64,000 bases of DNA from positions 620,001 to 684,000 of the forward strand of contig NW_024468917.1 in assembly GCF_011745365.1 (NCBI RefSeq). The letters run 5' to 3'. The notes below the pieces were generated by a model, which was given only the letters and a program-made list of their open reading frames with translations, was not told the DNA's origin and did not search any database. How positions within the stretch are numbered: position 1 is the stretch's first letter; the number at the start of each line of letters is the position of its first letter. Positions 1 to 12,072 of this stretch are shown piece after piece. This stretch comes from Cryphonectria parasitica EP155 (lineage: Eukaryota > Ascomycota > Sordariomycetes > Diaporthales > Cryphonectriaceae). The position numbers and the translations under genes were made by a program.

Positions 1-1630
1 TCCTGTCATAAATTTGGGTTTGACTTGCCCTCTGAAGCTGCTACTCCATCTATCGCGTTCAGCAATCCGCTCAGTGTCACCGTGTTCTCGCGCGTCCTGG
101 ACCGTGACTCTTTCCCTCCATGGCCTCTCCCCGTCGCGGCCCGTGCGATATTGGCCTCCCCATCAGACGACCTCGAGTCAGAGTCATCGTCTTCTTCCGA
201 ATCCACGTCTTTGTCGTCGGCTTCCTTTTGGTCCTTGGGGAGATTCCTTGACAGTGGCTGTGTAGCATCGACGTCCTCAAGCAAGACGATACAGTGGCGA
301 GGGAGGCTACAGAAGAGCGACTCAATGTCGCTATCATTGAGGCCCGGTGACGAGAGGTTGATCATGTACACTGGCAGACCAAAGTCGCTAGCCAGGGCGA
401 AGGCCAGGGAAGACTTGCCCGTACCGGGTGGTCCGCTGAAGAGGTAGCCGAGACGGAGAGGGAGGCCTTTCTCCCGGTACCATAAGACACCTGAGCGGGT
501 GAGGAAGTTCCTGATGTCGGTGATGATCACGTCCTTTTGCTGCTCGTCAAGGACGACTGTACTCAGGGGACGGCGCAGTCTTGATTTGCTCCGGCCCCAG
601 TAGGGTTTTTGGCTGAGTTGGTGCCACGGGGACGCAGGACTGTAAATTATGGTTTTGTCACAGTTCTGCGCGGCGTCGTCTTTTAATATCTTCACGAGCA
701 GCTCCCTCAATGGCTCTTTGGTCCTTCTGTTAGTGAGTGATGAAACCTGATACTATATCGTGTCCTTTCTTTTGCTTTCTCTTCTTTATTTGTTCTCTCC
801 GTTTTTCGGAGAAACACAAGAGATGAGATTCAGGCGGCAGAACTTGAAATGTAAGTTTACTTGCCAGTGCTTCGCCTCCAGTTGAAGCAGTAAATGTCAA
901 GCCAATTATCGGGTGCCTCTCTTCCGTGAAACTCAAGTTTCTGGATCCAAAGCAGGCTTTTTAGAACCTCTGTGCATGAGAGAGGAAGGAGAGACCAGCG
1001 GGTGCACTCGAGCAGGTCGTACCTTGTCTTTGCGCTCGATCATCCAGAAGTATGACCATCCCGACCAAAACCGAATCTGGGTTATTTCGGGCAGGAAATC
1101 AGGGACCTATCATATCAAAAGAGATCAGTCATTTTGCAATGAACCCCTGCTTCCGTCCTTTATTACACTCTAAGATATAGTCAATCACTCACAACTTCGT
1201 TCAGCAGTCGCCCAATATCAATCTTGTCCTCCGAATCCGGAACCACAATTTTATCCTCGAAGAACCCCCCACGCCATGAGATCTTGGCCGTGTTAACAGA
1301 GGCAAGCTGCTCATGGTGTCTGATCGTCCAGTCCACCACATTCTGATACATGGTACAGTTCTCATGCATAGAGATCTTGGTATAACAGGTAACGAGCACT
1401 AAATCCCGAATCGCTTTCCAGGCCGAGTATACTATGTGAGACAGGGCTAGCGATGATAGCACGCCCAGACTGAACAAGCCGAGTTTCGTCCCCAGCACCA
1501 GGTGGATCAACACATCGACATTGAGGCCGTTGATGAAGGTTTCTACGGCGGGGAAGTATGCGAGAATGCTGCGCCAGTTCATCCAGATCGCCACTGAGGA
1601 GAGGGTCTGGAGAGAGGGCAGAACTTCCAT
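1..1630 (-). CDS. BCS1-like AAA ATPase, 5' part only (runs off left edge)
   Basis: This is a membrane-anchored AAA ATPase of the BCS1 family. Bcs1 itself translocates the Rieske protein across the mitochondrial inner membrane, and fungi carry many paralogues of unsettled function. Exons on the minus strand are 1193-1630, 1023-1106, 861-940 and 29-726, and phases agree, giving 433 visible codons. A hydrophobic stretch lies around residues 35-65, followed by a BCS1_N-type region to about 230. Walker A GPPGTGKS is at about 299-306 and Walker B IVLLEDVD at about 347-354. An acidic Ser/Asp/Glu insertion of about 60 residues (356-415) separates Walker B from the LLNAIDG segment, as is common in fungal paralogues. 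The last visible intron starts with GCAAGT, a GC donor, and its acceptor is outside the window, so the sensor 2 and arginine-finger regions are not visible. The family is certain; orthology to BCS1 itself is not. Confidence 0.9.
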
Positions 1631-4176
1631 GGCCGTCCGTGGTTATCTGTCTTAAATCAGGTGATGATCCAGCCGTTGAGTCGGACTCGAAAAGGATGGC
1701 CTGTGTGGGTGAATAACAGTCAGCCAGCCCAGTGGATGGATTTGATAGAGTCAGAGATGGGCAGAGCAAGTTGACAAGAATCTTGAAGTCTCTTTCTTTC
1801 CAGAGGCTGATTCTGGAATTCCGATTTTTATGTGGACGGCAGTTACGATGCGCTCGCGTAGATAACTATTTTCTTGTGTCCAGGCGACCAAGGCTCATAA
1901 GGCTCTTTGACATCCCACATCGGTCACCGCAGGCGCACTTGAGAAGTACGGTAACAAAGGACAAGAATCTTCGGCGGTGTATCTTGTAGTGTAATGGTAT
2001 CCAATTACTTCCAAGGTCATGCAACGTGCGGGAGGTTGCAGGGTGGCAACGAAAGCGTCGACCTGTGGAAAGCCGTGGTGCTGCCAGTCATAGGTTAGTT
2101 CTGTCGCCTCGTTTTTGTCCTTCTTGGATGATCCCCTTCTCCTCATGGGACTAAATAGTCCCATGTGTGACGTGCATCACTCCATGAATCTAGACCTCTA
2201 GGCCTGAAGGCTCATGCAGTATATAGCACTTCTGCCTGAACGTTGACGTGGTCATATCTTGCATGAACATTTCAACGTGAACTTTCTCCTCGAAAAGGCT
2301 TGCGCTAAAATATAGTGTCTTTGAAAGGCATATGTTGAGAGAGAAAAAAGATGTTCTGTTATCATCATCAAACAGCATCCAGCGAGTCATTGAAGTCCCC
2401 TAGTCAGATAGCCTTTGGTGAGAGAAATGGCTATGTAGATCCAGTTCAAATTGGACATACTTGTCACGTTCCACCGCAGGACAAAAAACACAAGGTCTTA
2501 ATATGCTATACTCTGTACTCCATAAAGGTAGTAGTGCGCAGCCGGCCGCGTGGGACAGGTGAGCTACGGATCTCTTCGCGTGGAATCCAGCAACCGTCCT
2601 ATAAGAAGGATAAAGCTCTGGAGCACTGCATGTCATGCGCGACGTGAGGTTAGCCTCGGAATTGTGCAGAAAAGGTCACGCGTCTAAGTCCATCGTCTCA
2701 CCTGAGGCTGCTTGTCCCTGTCTTTCATGCCCAGCCTTGTTTGATTCGCTACACAAGGGGCCATGATGAACTGGCCACATTTTGGCCTACCAGCTGAAGA
2801 CTGGTATATTCCAGGCCGTCTGTTTTCCAAATAGATTTCCGGTCCCCCCAGCCCCCTTCTTCATTTTTCTCCAATTAATCTCCTTTCTTTTTCAATAAAA
2901 AAATAATATTCTCTTGCTGGCTGGCTGATTCGGGACGATGCTCCGGCACTCCACACGACACGTGCCTTAGAGATAAGGATGACTGCATGGGGTCTTTTCG
3001 ACATGTTCCACTCAAGTAGAGCAAGCCTGCATTCAAAGAAGGTAAAGTGTCGGAGTCTTTCAATCCCGTGCGTTCAATAGTCAGAAACCCGTGGGTATGG
3101 ACAGGGCGAGAGGCCAGCAGAGTATAATAGCAGCGCCTTGTATCTAGTGCTAGATCGGGATAGAGAAAAGCAAATGTAGGCTTCAGACAGTGGAGAAAGT
3201 GTGGGTGACCTTTGACGGTCAGCCAGCCGCATGGAGGCTGACAAATAGGGTAGTCATCTCTGCAGATGACGCTGCAGCTGGATGGTAAAGAAGCCAAGAA
3301 GGGGATAAGAATGAGTTCAGAAATGTTAGGCAAAACGGAAATGATTATGTCATAAGGTAGCATATGGAGAAGCCTTGATTCCAACCAAGTATGGTGACAT
3401 TATTAGGCTCTGCAGTCAGTGGTCCACAGCGTAAGAAGTGTAGTTTGATAGTAGGTAAGAGAGCTAAAGAGGGCTAAAAGCATATTGCAGCAATTAACTT
3501 TCAGACCTCTAGGCATACCTGCGAGGATTTGGTTCTGTTCTGCTTACCGGTGCTGGATTTGTTCAGGTGCATTCGACTTGGCTCAAGCAGTGGTTGTGAG
3601 TTGTTCTGGAGCCTCAGCCTCGTGTAAGTCGAAAGGTGGGGAGATCCACCCATCCTTCCTCTTCCTCTAATTTTAGACCCCCACCCAAGCCCACCCCTGC
3701 GGGTGACGAATGCAGACGGCGCGTTTTTAACCGGGGTCGATCGTCCCAATTACTGCTACCTGTCCTCAGTGCCGTGTGAAAGTAAGGTCCCCTACTTTGT
3801 GAATTAAGTTTAGCAGGGAGACCACAAACTCCCGCGCCCAGAGCCTTTGCAAGCTCTACGAAAATATATCGACAACCAGACTGCTCAATTGGATGAGCCG
3901 AATAACGCAAAACGGGGGCTGATAGGGGACAGTTCGACAAGATCTTTGAACGACGTGTTCACGCTGGCGAACATCCCCTGCGGCGATCAGAGAAGGCTCC
4001 GGCGCACGCTGGTGTTTCTCTCGAAACGACCTCCTCGCGGCGGGGACAGCACCACCTACCATCTTCCACGAAGCTCTCCACGAGACGATATAGCCAAGAA
4101 ACGTTGAGATCAACTCACGGCGACGACATTCGGGCTTCATTTGGACCTTGCAAGATTTCTCTCATAGCCTCTCGCC
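1631..4176. other. Gene-poor intergenic region between the BCS1-like gene and ERV41
   Basis: This 2.5 kb gap is the shared upstream region of two divergent genes. Its only notable structure is a perfect 10-bp inverted repeat with a 2-nt centre at 2144-2165. A 169-codon minus-strand ORF at 2875-3384 has no family resemblance and no codon bias like its neighbours, so I do not call it a gene. Confidence 0.6.
2144..2165. repeat. Short perfect inverted repeat
   Basis: The arm CATGGGACTA at 2144-2153 is followed by AA and then its exact reverse complement at 2156-2165. It could be a hairpin or a dimeric protein-binding site. No gene is adjacent within 500 bases. Confidence 0.7.
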
Positions 4177-5646
4177 ATGGACTGGCAATCACAACAGACC
4201 CAGTACGGCGGCAGCCCGTACTCGGATGCGCCTCTCCACGCTCCTTCGCCCATGAACGGCTTCAAGGACACCAGTCTAGATGAGGATGCTTTTGGCGCAA
4301 AGGGTAGCATAGTGAGCGCATTCGATGCATTTCGTAAGTACCTCTGGCGCCCCCTCTCCATCTCGAATGCATAGCAGTAAACCGAAAGCTAACCCGCGTT
4401 GCCCTCCTCCCCTCCTTTGTTGCAGCCAAATCCAAACCTCAATACGTAACGCGCACCTCGGGCGGCGGCAAATGGACAGTCGCCATGATCCTCGTCACAC
4501 TCGTCCTCGTGTGGTCCGAGCTGGCCCGCTGGTGGCGCGGCGTCGAGACGCACACCTTCGCGGTCGAAAAAGGCGTCGGCCACAGCCTGCAGATCAACCT
4601 GGACATGGTGGTACGCATGGCATGCAACGACCTGCACATCAACGTGCAGGATGCCTCAGGCGACCGTATCCTGGCCGGAAACAAGCTGAAGCGCGAGAGT
4701 ACCATGTGGACACACTGGGTCGACAAGAAGGGCACGCACAAGCTCAACAGGGACGAGCAGGGCCGCATCGTTACCGGCGAGGGCTGGGTGGCCATGCACG
4801 GCCACGACGAGGGCTTTGGCGAGGAGCATATCCATGATATCGTCAGGCTGGGCACCAAGAGGGCCAAGTGGGCCAAGACTCCCAAGGTCAAGGGCGGCGC
4901 CAACAATGCAGACTCGTGCCGTATCTTTGGGAGCCTGGACCTGAACAAGGTGCAGGGTGATTTCCACGTCACTGCCCGTGGCCATGGGTATCTCGAGTTT
5001 GGGGAGCATCTGGATCACAGCAGTACGTTGCCAAGCACAAACACATACACGCACCCTCTGTTTTTCTCGCCCCCTCCTGCTCCATGTCTCCTTTATGCTA
5101 GAGGTAGAGGGAAAGGAAAGAAGAAGAAGAGAGAGAAAAAAAGAGAACCTGACTGACTTAAATACTCACACAGATTTCAACTTCTCCCACATTGTTAACG
5201 AGCTCTCCTTCGGCGGCTTCTACCCCTCTCTCGAAAACCCCCTCGACCGCACCGTCAACATCGCCGCGAACCACTTCCACAAGTTCCAATACTTCATGTC
5301 CATCGTTCCCACGATCTACAGCGTCGGCCCCGCGAGCCCCTACAACGCCGACACGTTGTTCACCAACCAGTACGCCGTGACGGAGCAGAGCCACGAAGTC
5401 AGCGAAAACATCTTCCCCGGCGTCTTCTTCAAGTACGACATCGAGCCCATCCTCCTGCAGATCGAGGAGTCGCGCGACAGCTTTGTTGTCTTCATCGTCA
5501 AGGTCATCAATATTCTCAGTGGAGCGCTGGTGGCGGGCCACTGGGGGTTTACGCTGACCGAGTGGGCCAGAGAGACCTGGGGAAAGAAGAGGAGAAGAGC
5601 AAACACCGGCATGATTGGATTCGAGAAGGGTTCGTATGAAGACTGA
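4177..5646 (+). CDS. erv41: ERV41 / ERGIC2 family COPII-vesicle cargo receptor
   Basis: Erv41 forms a complex with Erv46 that cycles between ER and Golgi and retrieves ER residents. The exons are 4177-4333, 4426-5022 and 5174-5646, giving 408 residues with all phases consistent. The cytosolic N-terminus leads to the conserved FDAFPK segment, which is rebuilt exactly by removing intron 1. A first membrane span follows at about residues 70-90 (VAMILVTLVLVW). A long lumenal COPIIcoated_ERV domain follows, including the FSHIVNELSFG signature and a later ESRDSF stretch, then a second span near the C-terminus (FVVFIVKVINILSGALVAG) and a short basic cytosolic tail. The length and two-span layout fit the family. 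The gene converges on the methyltransferase gene, with 244 bases between the stops. Confidence 0.95.
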
Positions 5647-5890
5647 GCGGCGAGGCAGAGAAGGGGAGATTTTGGTCAGTGGTGGATTTGCTATCCTCTG
5701 TTTTTGGGGGGAGGTTTGTATAATGTCTTGCATTCCTGAATATACCATTTTCTGGCATATATAGAACAGGCACTGGCGCAGGTCATAAAAAATTCTGATT
5801 ACCATGATTTAACTTCAGCTACCACTGCTACTTCTTTGATTCCTTCGAGATCCCACACCAGACCTCTTGGGCGATTACCCCACCACTCTC

Positions 5891-7161
5891 TCAAGACACT
5901 TGTGGCTTGACCAAGCGTCCCCAGATCCGAGGCATAACCATATGCGCCTCCATATCAGTGTCAATGTCCACAGATTCCCACTCAGCAGCCTGGATCAAGG
6001 CCTCTCGAGTCACTCGGTCCAGACGGCATCCGCCAACGACACTAGGCCAGATCAGACACCAAAGCCCTACCAAAACCCCGTCAGCACCACTGAACAGCCA
6101 AACAAACAGCCTTAAAAGGACTTTCCCCCCTTTTGGGCGACAACTTACATTGAACAGCCCTCGAAACAAGGTCTGTATTCCGGCAGTGCTCCCAGAAGAT
6201 AAGCTCGCCACCGGGCCTCAGCAGCCTATGCATCTCCCGGACGTGCTCCTCGAGATTCGGGAGGGAACACTAAGCCACCACAAAACCCCCCCGTCAGAAA
6301 CACCAGGCTTTGCCTACGAAAAATGCATACTGAATGTCGAAGCAGTCGAAGAAGAGAAAGGAAAGGTATCGAACTCACCATGACTTGCGCGCTGAGCACA
6401 CAATCAACACTCCCCTCCCCCAGCCCATACCGCGCCAGCACCTCTCTGTCCTCGATCCCACACGGAATGAGCGTATACTTGCCGTCCAGCCCGACTTTGG
6501 ACGTCTGGAGCCGGTCGAGAAAGGCGCGCCTGAAGCTCGTGTTGGGCTCGACGCCGTAGATGTGCTCGACCTTGGACGCGTCGAAGTGCGGGAGCTGGAT
6601 GCCGGCCCCGGGGCCGAGGTCGAGCACGATGCCGTGGGCGGAGGCGACGAGGCCGGGGACGGCGGTTGTGGCCTCGAACTGGGCGATGTTGTGGCCTGGA
6701 ATTGGAAGGCTGTGTGAGCGTGGAATGGGCAGAAGAAGATAGGAAAAAAGGAGAAGAGAAGGAGTGAGGAAGGGGAAAGGAAAAAGAGACAGGTGTTGTT
6801 GAGGAAAACAAACGCAGGGTGGAAAATACTCACTGGCTGACGAGTACCAATCCGCAAACGCCTGGTCGTGAAGCTCGCGGTTGGCGCGGCCGAAAAGTAA
6901 ACCCACATGACCCCGACGCAAGCCCGCCCAAAGAAATCTCATGTAGCCTGCGCAGGTTTTGTTTTCCCGGTTAGCCCTGCATCTTAGGAGGTGGGCAGAA
7001 GGGTGGGGGTCCCAAAATAAATCCGGATCATGGAATTTTTACTCACGGGATAGTGCGGACTGAGCTTTCTGACCTACGCCAATGTAATCCTCCAACCTGG
7101 CCGAGAGCCTTAAGCGCGGCATAAAGCCAGACGGAGGAACATTGTCCGTGGTGGAAGACAT
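5891..7161 (-). CDS. Class I SAM-dependent methyltransferase (Methyltransf_11 type)
   Basis: This is a small SAM-binding methyltransferase of the type often compared with METTL7/UbiE; the substrate is unknown. Exons are 7047-7161, 6834-6947, 6379-6695, 6149-6269 and 5891-6066, and the phases close to 280 residues. Motif I is LDLGPGAGIQLPHF in exon 3, followed by an acidic motif II region (YGVEPNTSF). A post-motif stretch EMHRLLRPGGELIFWEHC in exon 4 is typical of the family. The C-terminus carries the conserved GGCRLDRVT segment and ends in PRIWGRLVKP. For the last intron, acceptor TAG before 6066 keeps the frame (giving VQWLWCL), whereas the upstream CAG does not. The start at 7161 is my choice; an in-frame ATG at 7278 would add 39 Ser/Pro-rich residues. 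No signal peptide is evident. Confidence 0.85.
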
Positions 7162-7794
7162 GGAGGGTGAAGCAAGACTACTTGATGTTGTTGTTAGTAT
7201 AAAATATTGACCTTGGGGAGGGGGATACAAGTGATTTCTCCTAGGGAAGCCCGTTGGGTGAGAGGGAGAGGAAGACAAAGGTAGTAAGTTTTGAGAGGCA
7301 CAAGAGGTGGGCGAGGGCAGACAATTTATATGTTGGGTGGCACATAGTCTCGACGGGGTGAACAGTGGGTACTTGGGTAAACGTCAGAATATTGATCCGG
7401 CCCGAGGGCACGAGATAGGTTAGGGGTCCAGATTCGAAAGAACATACATAAGAGACCCAAGCACGAGGGTGTTTGAGGTGGGAAGTCGGGCTAAGGTGCT
7501 GCTGCGTTGCACCCAGACAATGTCAGCATGAAGGAGGCCAATAGTCTCACACGCCTTTCCCGGGGTCTGCTGCTCAACCCCGGCCAGGAGTGGAGGAGGT
7601 TGACCTCGTGCGTGCCTGAGAGTGTGTGCAGGCTCCAGTCCAACGCTTAGCCTGTGGTCCGTTGTCAAGGGTCCAAGTGGTAAAATGTGATAAGACTATC
7701 GTCGTCTAATCAAACTCCTGGCCATGATGCAAGGTATCAAGATCTATGTGCGTGTATCGTCGCTCGTTCCAACTTCTTCCTTGTCATTCGTTCT
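7162..7794. other. Intergenic, methyltransferase promoter and MCP2-like 3' flank
   Basis: The two flanking genes are in tandem on the minus strand. Nothing beyond presumed promoter and 3' UTR sequence is visible. Confidence 0.5.
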
Positions 7795-9708
7795 TCATAT
7801 CCCCATAAGATCAGCGCTGTTCCAGCCCACTGCCCTCTTCGCTCCCAGCCAGAGTTCAAACAACGTCAGCTTCACCTCGACGCGGAGGAAGCTAAATGAT
7901 GCGGCCAGCAGCCTGAGCATGTTGGACGGGTGGAAGTAGGACCCGTGCTCCCGTATCTGCTCGAGCTGCTCGTTGAATACGGTCCGCATGCAGTACCTTG
8001 CAAGGATCATAAAGTTGCGGATGGGGCCCTGCCGAGTATGGAGACTCTCGTCCAGGCTGCGCGTGAGGTCGTTGGTCTTCAGGATGAGCAGAATCACCCT
8101 AGGTACCTGACCAAGCAGCTGCACAAGGTCTGCAAGCAGACCCTCCTGTAGGGCGCCTCCCATTGTCTTCTTCTCGTCCTCCGACTTGGGCTTCATGATC
8201 GACGATTGCACCACGCTGAAATCGCGGCCCGTGATGGCGGATGCGAAGAGAGGGAACTGCTCGTCTGTGATGCCAGCGACATCTTTCGTATGCTTCTTCA
8301 TCTGTTCCATATCGCCTTCGATGACGGCTAGCCACATCTTAGCGTACGAACGGCGTATGTCGGACGGTATATCTCGGTAGAGGCCATGATCGTAGAGTAT
8401 CACATCGAAGTTGGCACCATATCTCCGCGAGTCGTTCTTCCGGATTGAGATATTGCCACCGTGTGGGTCACAATGCAGTGGCGCACCCTCGCCAAAGATC
8501 ATCTCGTTGAAGATGCGAGCGAGCGTCGCCGAGACCTCGTCGCGGTCGATGCCCTGTGAGTCCAGGTATTCCAGGTCGTCCAGTCTGTGGCCCGACTCGC
8601 ACGCCATCACGAGGATCCGTTTCTTTGCCCACAACACAGAAGGGATGATGAGCGGCAGTTTCGGGTAGTTGGCGAAGTGAGCCTTCATGCGCATGGCGTT
8701 CTGGGCTTCACACTGGAAATCGAGCTCCTGCGGCAGGGACAGGTCCATCTCTTTTGACAGCCACTCGAGGTCGTACTCCGGAAAGAACCTCTTCAGCGTC
8801 GAGAAGGTGTATCTCGTCAGCGCCAGGTCGAGGGGCGCCCATTGTGCCAGGGTCGGGTGCTGGACTTTCACCGCCACCTTCTGATCCGTCTCTTTGATCG
8901 TGGCCAGGTGTACCTGCGCCAGGGAGGCGGCGCCGATCGGCTCGTGGGCAAAATCGGAGAAGTAGTCGGCCAGATCTTCTCCCGTGTCTCTCTTGAACAT
9001 TTCCTCGATCGACTCGTAAGACGAGACCGGGCACTTGTCCTGTAGCGGGATGAATGTCGACGTCCATTCGTTGGGCAGGAGGTAGTTCATCGCGCTCTGG
9101 GATACATAGTCAGCAAGGACAAGTCGGAGCTCAGTCCTCTCGACATTCTGGACAGCAGGTACATACCAGGTGCTGGCCCAGCTTGATAAATATTCCGCCA
9201 TTCTTCTCTAATACCCTGAGCGTCCTCTCCGCACATCTCTTGTGGCAGCTCTTCAGTAGCGTGTCTTTCTCCTCTGCATCGGTAACCTTATCGCGCTGAT
9301 TCAACGTGGTTCGGTAGCTGAACAAGGTGGTGTCAGAAAAATCGGCATGCTAGAAGGATCATGGCTCAGGACGACCGACTCGTTTATGCAGATGAACAGG
9401 GCCGAAGCCACCCTGCCTGCCCGTTCCGTGCCCTCAAAGGTGCTCTTCACATCTTCTGCGACAGCCAAAACACTCGCGCCTGCTCCTGCGATACTGGCAT
9501 AGAGAAGGACTCTTCCTTTAGGCCGCGGAGGGGGCGTCGATGTTCTTGATGAGTATGCTCGTTTGCTTGCGCCGTCCTGACGTGTGCCTATTGGAGCTCG
9601 ATTTCGGGTTGCCCTCAGGTATGGGCTGCGGCATGATGTACACGTCCACTGCGACTGCCGTGCCGATAAGGGACGCAGAAGCGTCGGAAGGATAGAAGCC
9701 GCCTTCAT
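7795..9708 (-). CDS. Mitochondrial ABC1/UbiB-family kinase-like protein, MCP2/CQD2-like (ADCK1 group)
   Basis: This is an atypical ABC1/UbiB kinase-fold protein. The yeast relative Mcp2/Cqd2 sits in the mitochondrial inner membrane and influences lipid and coenzyme Q distribution. Exons are 9380-9708, 9167-9317 and 7795-9096, giving 593 residues in phase. The N-terminus is Arg/Ser-rich with few acids, as in a mitochondrial presequence, followed by a hydrophobic stretch around residues 67-85. The KxGQ motif (FIKLGQ) ends exon 2. The Ala-rich loop GAASLAQVH, the AVKVQHP lysine motif, the catalytic HCDPHGGN and the metal-binding DHGLYRD are all present, so the kinase fold looks intact. Intron 1 uses a weak donor (GTCGGT), chosen because it restores ICINDYRTTLN. 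The family is secure; the exact orthologue is inferred. Confidence 0.93.
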
Positions 9709-12072
9709 GCTTCAAGGGTCGACATTGGTCCGAAGGAAGGGATATTATAACATGTAAAAGGTGGTTTTGAATAATTGCATCTTCTTGTCGAGATAAAGAA
9801 GGGACGGCAGAGACAATCGTCGGCTTGCAGAGGCGTACCCGACAGATTGCAAGTTATCGTTCACGTCGCCCAAGCACAAAGCGACTTTTTTTTTCTGCCG
9901 AGCATACTGCGGCAACTCACGGAGCAGCATCCTCGGCTGATTATGGCGGCGCATGGTAGGGTCCGCTCACACCACCTTCCGGTCCCGGTCTGACTTGTGC
10001 AGGGGTTCATCCAACCTCAGCGTCCGCAGTCATATAAGCAACCTTTGGCAACAACTCGACGACGTAAAGTGACGCCTTTCTCAGAGATGTTGTGCTGCCG
10101 TCATGACATATGAACACCAGCAGGAGCACAAGGGCTGGGAAACTTCTCGTGTGGGCCCCGAGAGCCACGTAAGAAGCCACAATCTCCTCACGAGGCGCTG
10201 TAGTCAAATACAGCCGAGCATGTAGTAAGGCCTATAACTGTGATGGGCGCGTCTCTCATTCTAGAGGACCTGGAGACAGATTGAGAACTGTATGATGCAT
10301 ACGCTGTCGAGGACGATAATCAATCTCTCTGAGGTGGAGAATGAAGCAGAAAATTCAAGACAAATGGAAATGGACCTCGAATGCACACATACATGTTTGC
10401 AATGATTGCTCACGTAACATTTGTTCAATATGTAACCTCCACTTTCGACGATCTGCTCCGGCGAGCTTCTTGCCCCTATCCATATGTGCGAGGGCCAATA
10501 ACGCACCAGCCAGCCAACGGCCAGGCCTGTTGATAACCCTGGATCGTTCGGCCCTGTGCCTTCAATTCTTTTCTCTCCTTTCCTTCCACGCGTATAATAT
10601 CCTTTCATTAGTCTACGACAGCCCGTCCTGCATGTTGAGAGCCACTTCGTCACCGCCGCCCCGTCCAGTCCGCTCATGTTGGCCGCATGAAGTTTTCCTC
10701 CTTCCAGGTGCTTAAGGCTACTGCCACCAGTGCTACGGTGCGTGCTTTACAGTAATTGCCTGTTCCCTCTCAGGAAACACCCCGGCCTCCAAAAAGCAAT
10801 TTCATACTTATGCAAGTCAGCTTTAATGCAGAAGCACTACTCCTGTGCAGTCGCAGGATCCTTCCAGGTCTAATCTTGCAGTGTTGCAAGTGGCGCTTTT
10901 TGTTGTGGGGAGCAGGAACCTGTGGCATTAAAAGCAGAGTCACTACAGGTGCAATATTTGCGATGATGATTATTACTACCGAGTGCAGTGGGTCTAGATC
11001 CAGAATCGAACTGGATGCGTCATCAGTATGAAATATATACAGGCCAGAAGAGAGTTCGACCAGTATGTCGCTTAAACTCTTAATGCAGCTCAATTGTCTG
11101 ACTAACATGAGATTCCAAGGCCTATGGCGCCTAAAGGATCCCCCCTGATGGGGGAATGCTATTCCCGATCAGGGTAACGACATCTCCCCATGATGGCATG
11201 CCGGTGCGCCGAAAATGAGGATTGATATGCTGGACTCACTCTCGTTGAAAACCCATGATCCTTCCCCTGCTGCACGAGTCATCCATGGCATGTCTACCTC
11301 CTGTCAACGAGTCGACACACGCGTCTCGTCCGCCGACTAGCAAACCATCACGCAACGCTCATCAAGACGAAACCGCCAGCGAACCCACAGCAGAAGCCAT
11401 CCCGCATTAAGAACCTTGACACGAGACATTCTCAAACAGGATACAGGCCGCCACCAACCCCAGGTTCAGGATTGTCTAGTTTTTATGTTGCTTTCTTATA
11501 CACCGGGAGCAAGGGGCCGCGAGCCATGCATGCATCGCAGCAACGAGTCCAGACCCTCTGGGAAGCAAGGCCAAGGAACCTGCGGCCCTGCGCCTCACGC
11601 GCCCCCAGCCAACGCTGCTTAGATGAACCTGCCATCCCCTGAGAAGAAATTAGAACGGGGAATTTGTTTGGCAGACTAGTTTGGCGATGATGCTTTTGAG
11701 GCTCGTTTGTTTTTAACTTTGGAAATGAGTGGCTCCTACAGCCCTTACCGGATTTGTGGAATCGTGAAATCCGCAACGACCGGCCTTGACGGCTCTCTTG
11801 CGTAGGATCTCATATAGAATAGCCTCTGTCGCCCCGAGGTCGTAATCATGAACTTAAATTTTCTTCTCTTGTAGGCCGCTTCTGTTATAAGTCCTGTCGC
11901 TCTTTCTCTTCGATTTAAATCGCTTGTGCGAGTATACCAGTCTTTACCATTCGACACATTCTTTTCTGTTTTGTTTTACTTATCTTGCAGTGCAATAGTC
12001 ATTGCGTCCAGGCCGGAGCCTTTGCCCATCCATTCTCTTGCATCAACGAAATTTACCGTTCACTTCGACACC
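9709..12072. other. Gene-free intergenic region
   Basis: This 2.36 kb gap lies upstream of both the MCP2-like gene and the expansin-like gene. Open frames here are short, overlap on both strands and lack coding-like codon use. One imperfect stem-loop is present (11143-11174). No tRNA or transposon feature was recognised. Confidence 0.55.
11143..11174. repeat. Imperfect inverted repeat / stem-loop
   Basis: The arm at 11143-11156 (CCCTGATGGGGGAA) pairs imperfectly with the arm at 11162-11174 (TTCCCGATCAGGG) around a 5-nt loop. No T-run follows on either strand that would suggest a Pol III terminator. Confidence 0.5.

Noticed and set aside
2875..3384. 169-codon minus-strand ORF with an F-box-like first helix
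   Set aside because: The resemblance is weak, no second motif follows, and codon use is unlike neighbouring genes.
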